A stretch of DNA of 64,000 bases. Origin: Autumnicola musiva. Its GTDB lineage: Bacteria; Bacteroidota; Bacteroidia; Flavobacteriales; Flavobacteriaceae. Under the pieces are notes generated by a model that saw nothing but the letters and a program-made list of their open reading frames with translations, was not told the origin of the DNA and did not search any database. Positions 35,221 to 44,872 of this stretch are shown here, piece after piece. The DNA is taken from the NCBI RefSeq assembly GCF_031846585.1, contig NZ_JAVRHK010000013.1, forward strand, positions 1 through 64,000, in the 5' to 3' direction. The position numbers were made by a program, and so were the translations under genes. How positions within the stretch are numbered: position 1 is the first letter of the stretch; each line of letters begins with the position of its first letter.

Positions 35221-37545
35221 TTATTTGCCAGAGGAAACCGGCATAGCTTTTTCGTTTTTACCTCCAGATACACCTGACTCATAAATACCCAGGTCAAATG
35301 AATGGTCTTCCCTTTCTGCTTTTAGAATTATAGAGATGGTATTTTCTCCTTTCTTTAAATAAGCTGAAGTATTCTCAAGAACCTTGTTTCTATAATGTCT
35401 TTTCCTACCCCCCTCATGCTTTTCCGTGGTAACCAATTTTCCATTAATAAACACCTGCATTGAAGATTTATCCAGATAATATCTTAATGTCAGTTCTTCA
35501 GGTACAGAGGAAAGGTTGAATGACTTTTGGAGATACAGATCTTTTTTTGAATTCCAATTTGATCCTTCAGGCAAAAAATAATTATCATAGGAGCTAAAAG
35601 GAGCTTCTGCTTCCTTCCATGCTGAAGACCTTTTTATGCCATCCTTCCAATTTCTCTTGGGATTATAACTTATCATCCAAACATGGGAGTCTTCCTCTGA
35701 ATCTGAAATAATGGTATTAAAATCATCCGCTTGCTGGTAAAGTGGATTTATTAATTCCTTAGTCACTTTCGGATCTATCTTAATCACTTCACGGTCATAA
35801 GTCATCAATCCATTAACTTCTCCTTCCACGTCAGTGGTTTGGGTGTAAATTGCAGCAGATAGTCCAAAACTTTTTAAACTAACAAGATCCTTTATCAACT
35901 CCTCAAACCGCCGTCTGTATTCTACCTCTCCATCGTAGGTGAGATATCCCCAATTCTTTTTATCCCACCATATGTGATCTTCAACTGCCCAGCCAATTCC
36001 CCCAAATTCGCCTAGAACCGCAGCCCTGTTTTCTTCAGGCAATTCCATTCCAGGTCCTGGGTATAGATGCACATCGATCATATCTCCCACACCTCTATCT
36101 GCCCAACCACTTGGAGAATCTATCAATCGGCTGGGGTCATAATTTTCAACCCATTTGGTTACCTTTTCTGTATCATATTGCCCCCAACCTTCATTAAATG
36201 GCACCCAAACAACTATGGATGGAAAAGAATGAAAATAATCCATCATTTCTTTTAATTCTTTTTCAAATTGCCTGGAAGATTCTTCTGATCTTTCAGCATC
36301 TTTCTCTTCCCATGCTTGTATCCTCAAATCTTCAAGGTAATTACCGTTTGGCATATCCTGCCATACCAGCATTCCACGTTTATCGCACTCATAATAAAAT
36401 ACGGCCGGTTCCACTTTAACATGTTTTCGTAGCATATTAAAGCCCCACTTTTCGGTCATCTCCACATCATAAAGCATCGCCTCTTTATTGGGAGCAGTAT
36501 AAAGTCCATCTGGCCACCAGCCCTGATCCAGTAATCCAAATTGAAAAAGCGGCTCATCATTAATCATGATTCTTGTATAGCCATTCTGATCCTTTCCCAG
36601 GCTCACTTTTCTCATTCCGAAATATCCGCTAACCTCATCCAGTGTAGAATCCTTATCCCGTAACTTTATTTTTAAATCATACAAATGAGGATTGTCGGGA
36701 CTCCATAAAACCTGATCTGGTATTTGTAGGTTTACCTTTACCTCTTCTTGCCCAGGCTGTAATTCTATTTCAGAAGAGGCTATTACTTCTTCACCGCTCA
36801 AAGCTTCTATTAATAAAATCTTATTAGCCGTGATACCTTCAAGAAAAATTTCGGAATGAAGAATAGCCTTGTCGATATCCGGAGTGTTTTTAAGAGAACT
36901 AATAAACTCTTTAGAAGTCTTTTCCAGCCAGACGGTTTGCCATATTCCGGTTACAGGAGTGTACCAGATTCCTTTTGGATTAGCCACCTGTTTCCCCCTT
37001 GGCTGAGTTCCCGCATCACTGGGATCCCAAACTTTGATGGTAAGAATCTGCTCACCTTTCTTTAGGTACGGTGTGATATCCAGGCTAAAAGGTGTAAAGC
37101 CTCCGGTATGCTCGCCAGCTTTCTTTCCATTTATATAAATAGTCGCTTTCCAGTCTACCGCCCCAAAATTTAATTGTATTCTTTCAGTATTTGAATAATC
37201 AGGAACGGTAAACGAAGTACGATACCAGAGGTTACTATCTTCTCCTACTAGTTTTTTTACCCCACTCAATTCAGATTCTACAGCAAAGGGAACAAGAATT
37301 TCCCCTTGAAACTTTGTAGGTTTTTGTTTTGTAACAGGCAAGATAGCATACTCCCACAAACCATTTAGGTTTTTCCAATTTTCTCTTTTCATTTGAGGCC
37401 TTGGATAAACATTCCAAACATGATCTTCTGATACCTGATTCGCCCATTTACTTTTCATGGAAAATCTTAAAACATCTTCTGCCTTCTGAGCAGTTGCAAA
37501 AAAAGGAATCAATAAAATGAAGAGGAAGATTTTTTTCATTGTCAT
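35221..37545 (-). CDS. GH2 family glycoside hydrolase with C-terminal sandwich domain
   Basis: GH2 beta-glycosidase of 774 residues with a signal peptide (KKIFLFILLIPFFATAQ). Jelly-roll, Ig-like and TIM-barrel domains occupy about 35-590. Catalytic residues are Glu452 (VPFNEGWGQ) and Glu513 (VLGEFGGIG). A C-terminal beta-sandwich from about 610 (SSAWKEAEAPFSSYDNYF) with a YLDKSSMQVFINGK core is absent from the homologue at 113-1933. Two start codons six bases apart (37545 and 37539) are both possible. It lies 6 bases from the sulfatase gene. Together with the nearby galactose-mutarotase-like enzyme this favours a beta-galactosidase on a sulfated galactan, but other sugars remain possible. Confidence 0.92.
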   Translation of the reverse strand: MTMKKIFLFILLIPFFATAQKAEDVLRFSMKSKWANQVSEDHVWNVYPRPQMKRENWKNLNGLWEYAILPVTKQKPTKFQGEILVPFAVESELSGVKKLVGEDSNLWYRTSFTVPDYSNTERIQLNFGAVDWKATIYINGKKAGEHTGGFTPFSLDITPYLKKGEQILTIKVWDPSDAGTQPRGKQVANPKGIWYTPVTGIWQTVWLEKTSKEFISSLKNTPDIDKAILHSEIFLEGITANKILLIEALSGEEVIASSEIELQPGQEEVKVNLQIPDQVLWSPDNPHLYDLKIKLRDKDSTLDEVSGYFGMRKVSLGKDQNGYTRIMINDEPLFQFGLLDQGWWPDGLYTAPNKEAMLYDVEMTEKWGFNMLRKHVKVEPAVFYYECDKRGMLVWQDMPNGNYLEDLRIQAWEEKDAERSEESSRQFEKELKEMMDYFHSFPSIVVWVPFNEGWGQYDTEKVTKWVENYDPSRLIDSPSGWADRGVGDMIDVHLYPGPGMELPEENRAAVLGEFGGIGWAVEDHIWWDKKNWGYLTYDGEVEYRRRFEELIKDLVSLKSFGLSAAIYTQTTDVEGEVNGLMTYDREVIKIDPKVTKELINPLYQQADDFNTIISDSEEDSHVWMISYNPKRNWKDGIKRSSAWKEAEAPFSSYDNYFLPEGSNWNSKKDLYLQKSFNLSSVPEELTLRYYLDKSSMQVFINGKLVTTEKHEGGRKRHYRNKVLENTSAYLKKGENTISIILKAEREDHSFDLGIYESGVSGGKNEKAMPVSSGK

Positions 37546-37551
37546 TATATA

Positions 37552-39270
37552 TTAATTAGTTGGAGCAGGATAAACCTGGTATTGATTTGCTAATTTCTCC
37601 CATTGCTCCTTCATGAGATTTAGCCTTTGAGGGTATTGATATGACAGATTATGAACTTCTGTGCGATCTTGTTTTAAGTTGTATAGGTTCCATTCGGACT
37701 GTGCATCCAGTCTCACAATTTTCCAGTCACCACTGCGCAGTGCGGCTGCGCCGAAATGTTCCCAGAAATAATCTTTTTGGGAATTTTGATTGTCGCCACG
37801 CTTTAGAATTGGCATTATGCTTTTGCCTACAGTAGGTTTAATATATCTGCCTTGAAAACTCTTTGGATATTCCGCTCCGGCCAAATCCAGGCAGGTGGCC
37901 ATCAGATCAGTAATATGACTTGCTGTATTTTGGATGACATCGCCTTTATTAGTAAGACCTGCAGGCCAGTGTGCAATGAAAGGCGTGGTAATTCCACCTT
38001 CGTATACCCGGGCCTTCCAATACCGGAAAGGGGTGTTAGCAACATGTGCCCATTCAGGTCCAATCCCGGAAGTGACTGTTTGTGGGCCGGAAAGAAAGTC
38101 CTTCTCTACAGGAAATTGTATTTTTTCTCCGGTACGGGTTTCACCTGGCCTGTCGAAACCTGGTCCGTATTCAGAGGGACGTTCAGAGCTGGCACCATTA
38201 TCAGAAAGAAAAAAGATAATCGTATTATCTAATTCTCCTGTTTTCTCAAGTTCATTTAAAAGATTACCAACAGTTTGATCAAGTATATCTATCATAGCTG
38301 CATGAGTGGCCATAGCATGTACATCCCACAGGGTATCCCTATTTTTTCTCCATTCCCGTTCAGGAAACATAAAATAAGGAAGCGAAGTGTCAGATCTAAT
38401 GACTCCTTTCTCTATTAGGCTTTGATACCTGGTGGCACGTATCTGTTTCCATCCCATTTTATACCTCTCCTCATATTTTGCAATAACGCTATCCGGCGCC
38501 TGAAGGGGCCAATGTGGAGCAGTATGAGCTACGTACAAAAAGAATGGATTATCCTTTTTTGAAAACTGGTGTACATATGCCACGGCAGAATCCCCAATTG
38601 CTGTAGTGTGATAATAATCTTGAGGAACGCTTTTTACCTGGTTTTTATCATTTACAAGACTAAAAGGATCGTAATAATCTACAACCCCCCAAATGTTGCC
38701 ATAGTATTTTTCAAATCCTCTCGAAGTAGGATATGTAGAAGTATCGGAAAAATCACCATAATCATTTTGATGTGCCAGCCATTCCAATTGTTCCTCAGTC
38801 CGCCGTACCGGTGTTTCGGAGACATGCCATTTTCCCACCATTCCCGTTTGATAACCAGATTTCTTTAGAACTTCAGCAATCGTCACGGTATTATTATCTA
38901 ATGTTCCCTGGTATCCCGGCAAATCCGTTTTATGGGTCATTCTTCCTAAACCCGCTTGGTGAGGATATAAACCTGTCAGCAAAGATGCTCGAGAAGGGCA
39001 GCATCTGGAAGTGTTGTAGAAAGCGTTCATTCGCACCCCGTTATATCCTAGTTTGTCAATATTGGGGGTATGGATCTCTCCACCGTAACAGCCCAAATCT
39101 GAAAAACCTAGATCATCTGCCATGATGATGATGATATTAGGTCTATCTTCAAGTTCCGTATCTTTAAAACTCCATAAAAGTAGCGGAATGAACAAGAGCA
39201 AAATGCTTATCATCAATTTTACAGGTGAGGATTTCATCAGGACTTTATGAACAGCAAAGATTAACTTCAT
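37552..39270 (-). CDS. Formylglycine-dependent arylsulfatase-like enzyme (first gene of second PUL operon)
   Basis: Type I sulfatase of 572 residues. A hydrophobic leader at about 18-34 gives export. The metal-site MADDLGFSDLGCYGG lies at about 50-64. The formylglycine motif is Cys90-Cys-Pro-Ser-Arg94 followed by ASLLTGLYPHQAG, the form seen in arylsulfatase-A-like enzymes. GKWHVSETP and FLSDNGASSERP are present. It heads the operon, divergent from the hybrid two-component gene with a 186-base gap that should hold both promoters. It would remove sulfate before GH2 can act. Confidence 0.93.
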   Translation of the reverse strand: MKLIFAVHKVLMKSSPVKLMISILLLFIPLLLWSFKDTELEDRPNIIIIMADDLGFSDLGCYGGEIHTPNIDKLGYNGVRMNAFYNTSRCCPSRASLLTGLYPHQAGLGRMTHKTDLPGYQGTLDNNTVTIAEVLKKSGYQTGMVGKWHVSETPVRRTEEQLEWLAHQNDYGDFSDTSTYPTSRGFEKYYGNIWGVVDYYDPFSLVNDKNQVKSVPQDYYHTTAIGDSAVAYVHQFSKKDNPFFLYVAHTAPHWPLQAPDSVIAKYEERYKMGWKQIRATRYQSLIEKGVIRSDTSLPYFMFPEREWRKNRDTLWDVHAMATHAAMIDILDQTVGNLLNELEKTGELDNTIIFFLSDNGASSERPSEYGPGFDRPGETRTGEKIQFPVEKDFLSGPQTVTSGIGPEWAHVANTPFRYWKARVYEGGITTPFIAHWPAGLTNKGDVIQNTASHITDLMATCLDLAGAEYPKSFQGRYIKPTVGKSIMPILKRGDNQNSQKDYFWEHFGAAALRSGDWKIVRLDAQSEWNLYNLKQDRTEVHNLSYQYPQRLNLMKEQWEKLANQYQVYPAPTN

Positions 39271-39351
39271 TTTCCTTTTTATTTATAAATTATTAATATA
39301 GCACCTCATATTTTGAATCTTTAAAATTAAATTCAGCTGTTAACTATCAAA

Positions 39352-39385
39352 TTTGTTTTGTAATGTTAAATGAATATTAATTTTG
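39352..39385 (+). promoter_or_regulatory. Promoter of the hybrid two-component gene
   Basis: TAATTTTG (39378-39385) matches the Bacteroidota -7 box TAnnTTTG exactly. TTTG copies at 39352-39355 and 39357-39360 lie 22 and 17 bases upstream, near the -33 position. The start codon is 71 bases downstream. Confidence 0.5.
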
Positions 39386-39456
39386 TTTCCTATATATTTG
39401 TTCATTCTACTAGCATTTTTGTCTAATTAAAGGATACCATTTAAGAAAAATAAATT

Positions 39457-42400
39457 ATGACTATTTTATCCTGTCGCTTTTCCACCATCTTCCTAATAAA
39501 ATTAGTTCTGGTAATTTTGCCTTTGTTTGCCTTTACCAGCTTAAAAGGGCAAGACATAAAATTTAAAAAGATTACTGCCAAGGATGGTCTTTCCCATAGC
39601 ACTGTTTATGATATAGCTCAAGATGAAAATGGCTTGATGTGGTTTGGAACAAGAGAAGGCTTAAACAGTTTTAACGGGAAAGAAATTCAAAGTTTTTATC
39701 ATCAGGAGAAGGACAAGACTTCTTTAATTAACAACCAAATCAATACAATAGAGGCTTTGTCGGATGGATTATATATTGGGACATTTGAGGGATTAGACCG
39801 ATTTTTGCCTGAAACACATTCTTTTGAACATATTCTCAATAATTCCGTTGGTTCAGTTAATTCTATCATTGAAACAAATATTCATGATATCTATGCAGGA
39901 ACAACAAAAGGTTTATTCAAAATAACACCTGAAGGCAAGAAATACCACTATTTAAAAGACAAGACTATAGTAGATATTGAAAGTTTTAAAAGCAATGTAT
40001 ACATTATTGCTCTTAATCAAAGTTTATTATTAATAAACAATTTTGGAGAAATCATAAAGAAGTACAAACCTCCAGTTGATTCAAATCCTCCATCTAATCC
40101 TGATAGCAATATTTATACAATTAACTGCCTATTTAAAGATCGGTGGGATAATATCTGGCTCGGAACTTCCATAGGACTTTTCCTATTTGATCCACAAGAA
40201 GATACATTTCAACATATACCAATAGGAAACACAAATCGGATTGAAGCCGAAGTAATCCGTTCCATAGATCAGGACAAAAGTGGCAGGTTGTGGCTTGGTA
40301 CCGAGAGTGGAATTTTCATTTATAACAGCAAAGAAGAAAAGGTAGTTCATTATTCCCAATCTTTTAGTTCACAACCAGAGACCCTTTCGGATAAATCCAT
40401 TTACAGCATTTTTATAAGTGATGAAGAAATTACATGGATCGGAACTTATTTCGGGGGTGTAAATTACACTAGTCCTGAATCCTTAGGTATTCAGCAGGTC
40501 TTACCGAGTGACTATAAAAATTCCATCAGCGGTAAGGCGATAAGTCAAATTATTAAAACTAAAAAAGGCGAAATATGGATCGGTACGGAAGACGGCGGGA
40601 TTAGCATTTACAACCCCTCAACAGAAAAGTTTAGTTTTCTCAAAACTTCTGATGGCCTTAGTAGTAACAACATTCATGCTTTAGAAGAAGATGATAGCGG
40701 CTATATTTGGATAGGAACATTTCTCGGAGGACTTAACAGGTTTGACAAAAAATCCGGAGAGGTTACAATAATGAAGTCGGATAAAAAAAGCCCCCATTCC
40801 ATTTCTAACAATTTTGTCTACGCTTTATGTAAAGACCACTCTGGTAGGTTGTGGGTAGGTACCCAGTTTGGATTAAATATTTATGATTATCAAACAGGGC
40901 AATTCTCCCTCTTTAAACCTGAAGTTCTAGGAGACAAGTTTATTTATGACATTCTTGAAGACAGCAATCATAATCTTTGGTTTTGTACCCGCAATTCCGG
41001 TATTTTTAAACTGGAGGCTGAATCGAATCAATTATTCCATTGCAAAATCAATTCGTTCCCTAATGATGGTAAAAATGCTCAAATTGTTAACGCATATGAA
41101 GATCTCAGCGGCAATATATGGTTTGGATCGCTTAATGAAGGCGTTATTATAGGCAATAAAAATAAAAGTAGTTTAAAACCGTTTTCAGAAAATAAAGATC
41201 TTCCTAATACCAATGTCTATAGTATATTGGAAGATGAATATGGTAAATTCTGGATTTCCACTAATAAGGGAATAAGTATTTTTGATCCGAATAATAACAA
41301 TCTAAAACACCTCGGCATTGAAGACGGCCTGACAACCAATCAGTTCAATTTTAAATCAGCATTTAAAGATGATAATGGAGTTTTATATTTTGGATCAATC
41401 TATGGCCTTAATATCATCGATCCGGCAAAACTAGATTCATTTCCGGAAGCTCCAAAGATTCAATTTACGGGTTTTCAATTGTTCAACAAAGAAATTCCCA
41501 TAACAGAAAAGGGAATCCTTCGACAACATATCAACTCACAAAATGACCTGGTCCTTAACCATAAGCAGGATGTAATATCATTCAAATATGGAGCTATAAA
41601 TTATGGTAGCGAAGGTGCGGTAAAATATGCTTATAAATTGGATGGTTTTGATGAAATATGGAATACTGTAGGAACAAAAACTACCGCAACATATACAAAT
41701 CTTGCTCCCGGCGAATATAGATTTAGGGTGCAAACGCTTCCACTTAACAACGAAAACGAAAGAAGCATACAACTTACTGTTCTACCCCCCTTTTGGAAAA
41801 CAAATACGGCTTATATTATTTATTTAATCTTTATCATCTTCCTCATATATGCATACTGGAGATTTGTGAGATTCATCCATAAACAAAAGTTGGCTGTGCA
41901 GATGGAGCGTCTTGAAAAAGAGAAGATCAGTGAATTAAACAAACACAAACTCAATTTCTTCACATTCATCTCTCACGAGTTCAAAACTCCTTTGACCTTA
42001 ATCATTGCTTCTGCTGAAAAATTCTTTAGAGAAAAAACAAACAATTCCAAACCACCTGAAGAATTAATTTCTATAAAAAAAAGTGCTGATAAATTAAACC
42101 AGCTAATTCAGCAGTTACTTGAGTTCAGAAAAATTGAAACCGACCATGCACAGCTGGAACTGCGAAAAGGAGACATTATCCTGTTTCTCAAGGATACCTT
42201 CGAAGCATTCCATCCGCTCTTTGAAAGGAAACAAATCAAATATAGTTTTAAAACAGATTTCACGGAATATAGCTGTTATTTTGATCCTTCGAAAGTAGAA
42301 ATGATCGCTACGAACCTTATATCTAATAGCTTAAAAAACACTTCGGAAGGTGGCTCGGTAGAATTAAAAATCAATATCAGCAACAGCCTCGATGAACAGA

Positions 42401-43503
42401 AAAGAAGCAGCATCATGATGTCCTTTTCGGATACCGGCTCTGGTATGAGTAAAGAAGTTATTGCTAAAGTTTTCGAACCGTTTTATAAATCTACAAATGA
42501 AGATAACACAGGGGGTTCTGGTCTCGGATTAGCCTTGGTAAAAAGTCTTACAAAATTTCTAAATGGAAACCTTTCCGTTAAATCCGAGCTGCTGAAGGGT
42601 ACAGAAATTAATGTGGAATTTCCTTTAATTTTAAAATCAAAAAGCACAGAAAAATTGGAAGAAATTCAAGGCAACAAATCTCTTAATGTATCCAAAGATC
42701 TTATCATCAGCAATTTTGAAGTTACACAATTTACAGATATTGAAAAGAAAAGCAACCTGAAAATACTTATTGCTGAAGATAACGTTGAGTTAATGAAATT
42801 CCTTCATAAACATTTTTCTGGCAAATTTCAGGTTATAACCGCTAAAGATGGGGAACAGGCGCTTCAAAAAATTGAGAATTCTTACCCCGATGTAATTATA
42901 TCCGATATGAAAATGCCTAAAATTTCAGGTTTACAGTTATGCAAAAAAATCAAATCTACTAATGAAACAAAGCACATCCCGTTTTTACTTCTGACGGCTA
43001 AGAATGATGAAAACCTGAAATTAGATGCGCTAGGTTCCGGAGCAAACGCGTACTTGGCAAAACCTTTTAATCTAAAGGAATTGGATTTGTTAGTCACAAA
43101 CCTTCTGGAAACCAGTAAAAACCTCGAAAAACGTTTTTCTGATATAAATTCCAAAGAACAGGAAGCAATTCCGGCCAATAATCAGGACAGGGAATTTTTG
43201 AGAAAAATTTCTTCCTTGGTTGAAAAGTTTCATTCCGATCCAAAATTTGGAGTGGAAATCCTAGCCAATGAGGCAGGCATGAGTCGTTCTTTACTACACC
43301 TTAAAATGAAAAAAATAACCGGTTTGAGTGCTTTGGAATACATCAAGCGAAAGCGCATGAAGAAGGCTACCCGCCTCATTAAAGAAGGGAAAAACATTTC
43401 TGAAGTAGCTTATCAGGTGGGATACAGTGATCCCAACTACTTCAGCAGAGCATTTAAAAAAGAATTTAATCTTACTCCAACCCAATTTGCAGATCAAAGT
43501 TAA
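39457..43503 (+). CDS. Hybrid two-component system sensor-regulator (HTCS)
   Basis: One-protein sensor and transcription factor of 1348 residues that should switch on the divergent PUL operon. A signal peptide (to about SLKG) leads into two periplasmic propellers made of repeats such as GLMWFGTREGLN, NIWLGTSIGLF and RLWVGTQFGLN. A Y_Y_Y domain follows (about 690-775). One membrane span lies near 785-805. The kinase part has His840 in FISHEFKTPLTLI and the ATP site GGSGLGLALVKSL. A receiver domain has the acceptor Asp1150 in IISDMKMPKISG. The C-terminus (about 1250-1348) is an AraC HTH with ISEVAYQVGYSDPNYFSRAFKKEF. All key residues are intact. Confidence 0.96.
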   Translation: MTILSCRFSTIFLIKLVLVILPLFAFTSLKGQDIKFKKITAKDGLSHSTVYDIAQDENGLMWFGTREGLNSFNGKEIQSFYHQEKDKTSLINNQINTIEALSDGLYIGTFEGLDRFLPETHSFEHILNNSVGSVNSIIETNIHDIYAGTTKGLFKITPEGKKYHYLKDKTIVDIESFKSNVYIIALNQSLLLINNFGEIIKKYKPPVDSNPPSNPDSNIYTINCLFKDRWDNIWLGTSIGLFLFDPQEDTFQHIPIGNTNRIEAEVIRSIDQDKSGRLWLGTESGIFIYNSKEEKVVHYSQSFSSQPETLSDKSIYSIFISDEEITWIGTYFGGVNYTSPESLGIQQVLPSDYKNSISGKAISQIIKTKKGEIWIGTEDGGISIYNPSTEKFSFLKTSDGLSSNNIHALEEDDSGYIWIGTFLGGLNRFDKKSGEVTIMKSDKKSPHSISNNFVYALCKDHSGRLWVGTQFGLNIYDYQTGQFSLFKPEVLGDKFIYDILEDSNHNLWFCTRNSGIFKLEAESNQLFHCKINSFPNDGKNAQIVNAYEDLSGNIWFGSLNEGVIIGNKNKSSLKPFSENKDLPNTNVYSILEDEYGKFWISTNKGISIFDPNNNNLKHLGIEDGLTTNQFNFKSAFKDDNGVLYFGSIYGLNIIDPAKLDSFPEAPKIQFTGFQLFNKEIPITEKGILRQHINSQNDLVLNHKQDVISFKYGAINYGSEGAVKYAYKLDGFDEIWNTVGTKTTATYTNLAPGEYRFRVQTLPLNNENERSIQLTVLPPFWKTNTAYIIYLIFIIFLIYAYWRFVRFIHKQKLAVQMERLEKEKISELNKHKLNFFTFISHEFKTPLTLIIASAEKFFREKTNNSKPPEELISIKKSADKLNQLIQQLLEFRKIETDHAQLELRKGDIILFLKDTFEAFHPLFERKQIKYSFKTDFTEYSCYFDPSKVEMIATNLISNSLKNTSEGGSVELKINISNSLDEQKRSSIMMSFSDTGSGMSKEVIAKVFEPFYKSTNEDNTGGSGLGLALVKSLTKFLNGNLSVKSELLKGTEINVEFPLILKSKSTEKLEEIQGNKSLNVSKDLIISNFEVTQFTDIEKKSNLKILIAEDNVELMKFLHKHFSGKFQVITAKDGEQALQKIENSYPDVIISDMKMPKISGLQLCKKIKSTNETKHIPFLLLTAKNDENLKLDALGSGANAYLAKPFNLKELDLLVTNLLETSKNLEKRFSDINSKEQEAIPANNQDREFLRKISSLVEKFHSDPKFGVEILANEAGMSRSLLHLKMKKITGLSALEYIKRKRMKKATRLIKEGKNISEVAYQVGYSDPNYFSRAFKKEFNLTPTQFADQS

Positions 43504-43515
43504 ACAGTGCTTACC

Positions 43516-44712
43516 CTATTGCAGAGTTCCGAATTTATATATGCAGACAGAGCGGTATTCTTCATCTGGCTTTAATATAGTTGAAGGAAAGTTATCCTGA
43601 TTTGGGGAATCTGGAAAATGCTGTGTTTCGAGACAAAAAGCTCCCCTGAAATCATAGGGTTTCCCAGATTTTCCTTTTGTTTTACCATTAAGAAAATTTC
43701 CTCCATAAAACTGTAACCCGGGTTCGTTTGTAAAGACTTCCATAGTCCTTCCAGACATTGGCTCCACTACCCTAGCGGCAAGTATAATTTCATTTGAACC
43801 TAATGATTTATTATTAAGCACAAAGTTATGGTCATAACCTTTTGCTCTTCTCAGTTGTTCATTTGCAGTAGTATCCAAATCCTTTCCAATAGACTTTAAT
43901 TCCCTGAAATCGAAGGGTGTATTAGTCACCTTCTTCAATTCACCGGTAGGAATCAACCCTTCATCAATGGGAGTAAAAGCATCAGCATTAATCATTAATT
44001 TATGATTATTTATAGATCCGTTTCCCGCTCCCGAAAGGTTAAAAAAGGAATGGTGAGTAAGGTTAACGGGGGTTGGTTTATCCGTAGTCGCGTAATAATT
44101 TATCTTGAGTTCATTTTCATTAGTGAGTTCATAATGAACTTTTACTTTTAGGTTACCAGGATAACCCTCTTCTCCATCGGGTGAAGTCCGGGTAAATTCC
44201 AGCTTATAATCAGATATCTGACGGGCATTCCAGACAACACTTTCAAATCCTTTGTTCCCACCGTGAAGATGGTTTTCGCCGTTATTTTTGGCCAGCTGGT
44301 AAATAGAATCATCTAATTTAAACTGCCCATTGGCTATACGGTTTCCATACCTACCTATTGTAGCTCCAAAAAATTTTTCTTTGGCTTTTCGATATTGTTG
44401 CAAACTTCCAAACCCTAAAACAACATCATCAAAATTTCCTTTGGAATCAGGAACGTACAGAGATACCAGTCTTTGGCCATAATTAGTAAAAACCGCTTCC
44501 AAGCCGTTATCATTCTTCAAAGTAAACAGGTTTATGTACTTATCGTTAATTTCTTGCTGAAAGTTTTTGGGATCAAGATCAGCCTTAAGCATCACGCTGT
44601 CCTGTTGTTCAAAAATGTTCTCAATATTATCCCTATTGACATTGTCTTTACATGATGAGACCAATATTAATGTAGCCACAGCTACTCCGAAAAAAAGATG
44701 ATTATATTTCAT
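43516..44712 (-). CDS. galM: Aldose 1-epimerase (galactose mutarotase), lipoprotein
   Basis: Mutarotase interconverting alpha and beta anomers of galactose or other aldoses, 398 residues, about 50 longer than cytoplasmic GalM because of a lipoprotein leader (LILVSSC, Cys21) and linker. The active-site regions are FGATIGRYGNRIANG, NHLHGGNKGF and LTHHSFFNLSG. The catalytic Glu lies in FCLETQHFPDSPNQ near the C-terminus. The stop codon lies only 12 bases from the convergent HTCS stop. It probably works in the periplasm on the sugar freed by GH2, and so hints at galactose in the substrate. Confidence 0.92.
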   Translation of the reverse strand: MKYNHLFFGVAVATLILVSSCKDNVNRDNIENIFEQQDSVMLKADLDPKNFQQEINDKYINLFTLKNDNGLEAVFTNYGQRLVSLYVPDSKGNFDDVVLGFGSLQQYRKAKEKFFGATIGRYGNRIANGQFKLDDSIYQLAKNNGENHLHGGNKGFESVVWNARQISDYKLEFTRTSPDGEEGYPGNLKVKVHYELTNENELKINYYATTDKPTPVNLTHHSFFNLSGAGNGSINNHKLMINADAFTPIDEGLIPTGELKKVTNTPFDFRELKSIGKDLDTTANEQLRRAKGYDHNFVLNNKSLGSNEIILAARVVEPMSGRTMEVFTNEPGLQFYGGNFLNGKTKGKSGKPYDFRGAFCLETQHFPDSPNQDNFPSTILKPDEEYRSVCIYKFGTLQ

Positions 44713-44872
44713 TCTCGCTTTATTTTTAAGGCTTCAATTAACATCAAAAATTAGTCTTAGGTTCAGGAGGTTTTTGAAAAAATCATGCAGTTTTGATGAA
44801 TAATGCACATTTGTACACTTCATTTGGACAAATTTACTTTGAAACGGAGAGAAGCATAGATATTTTTGGGCT

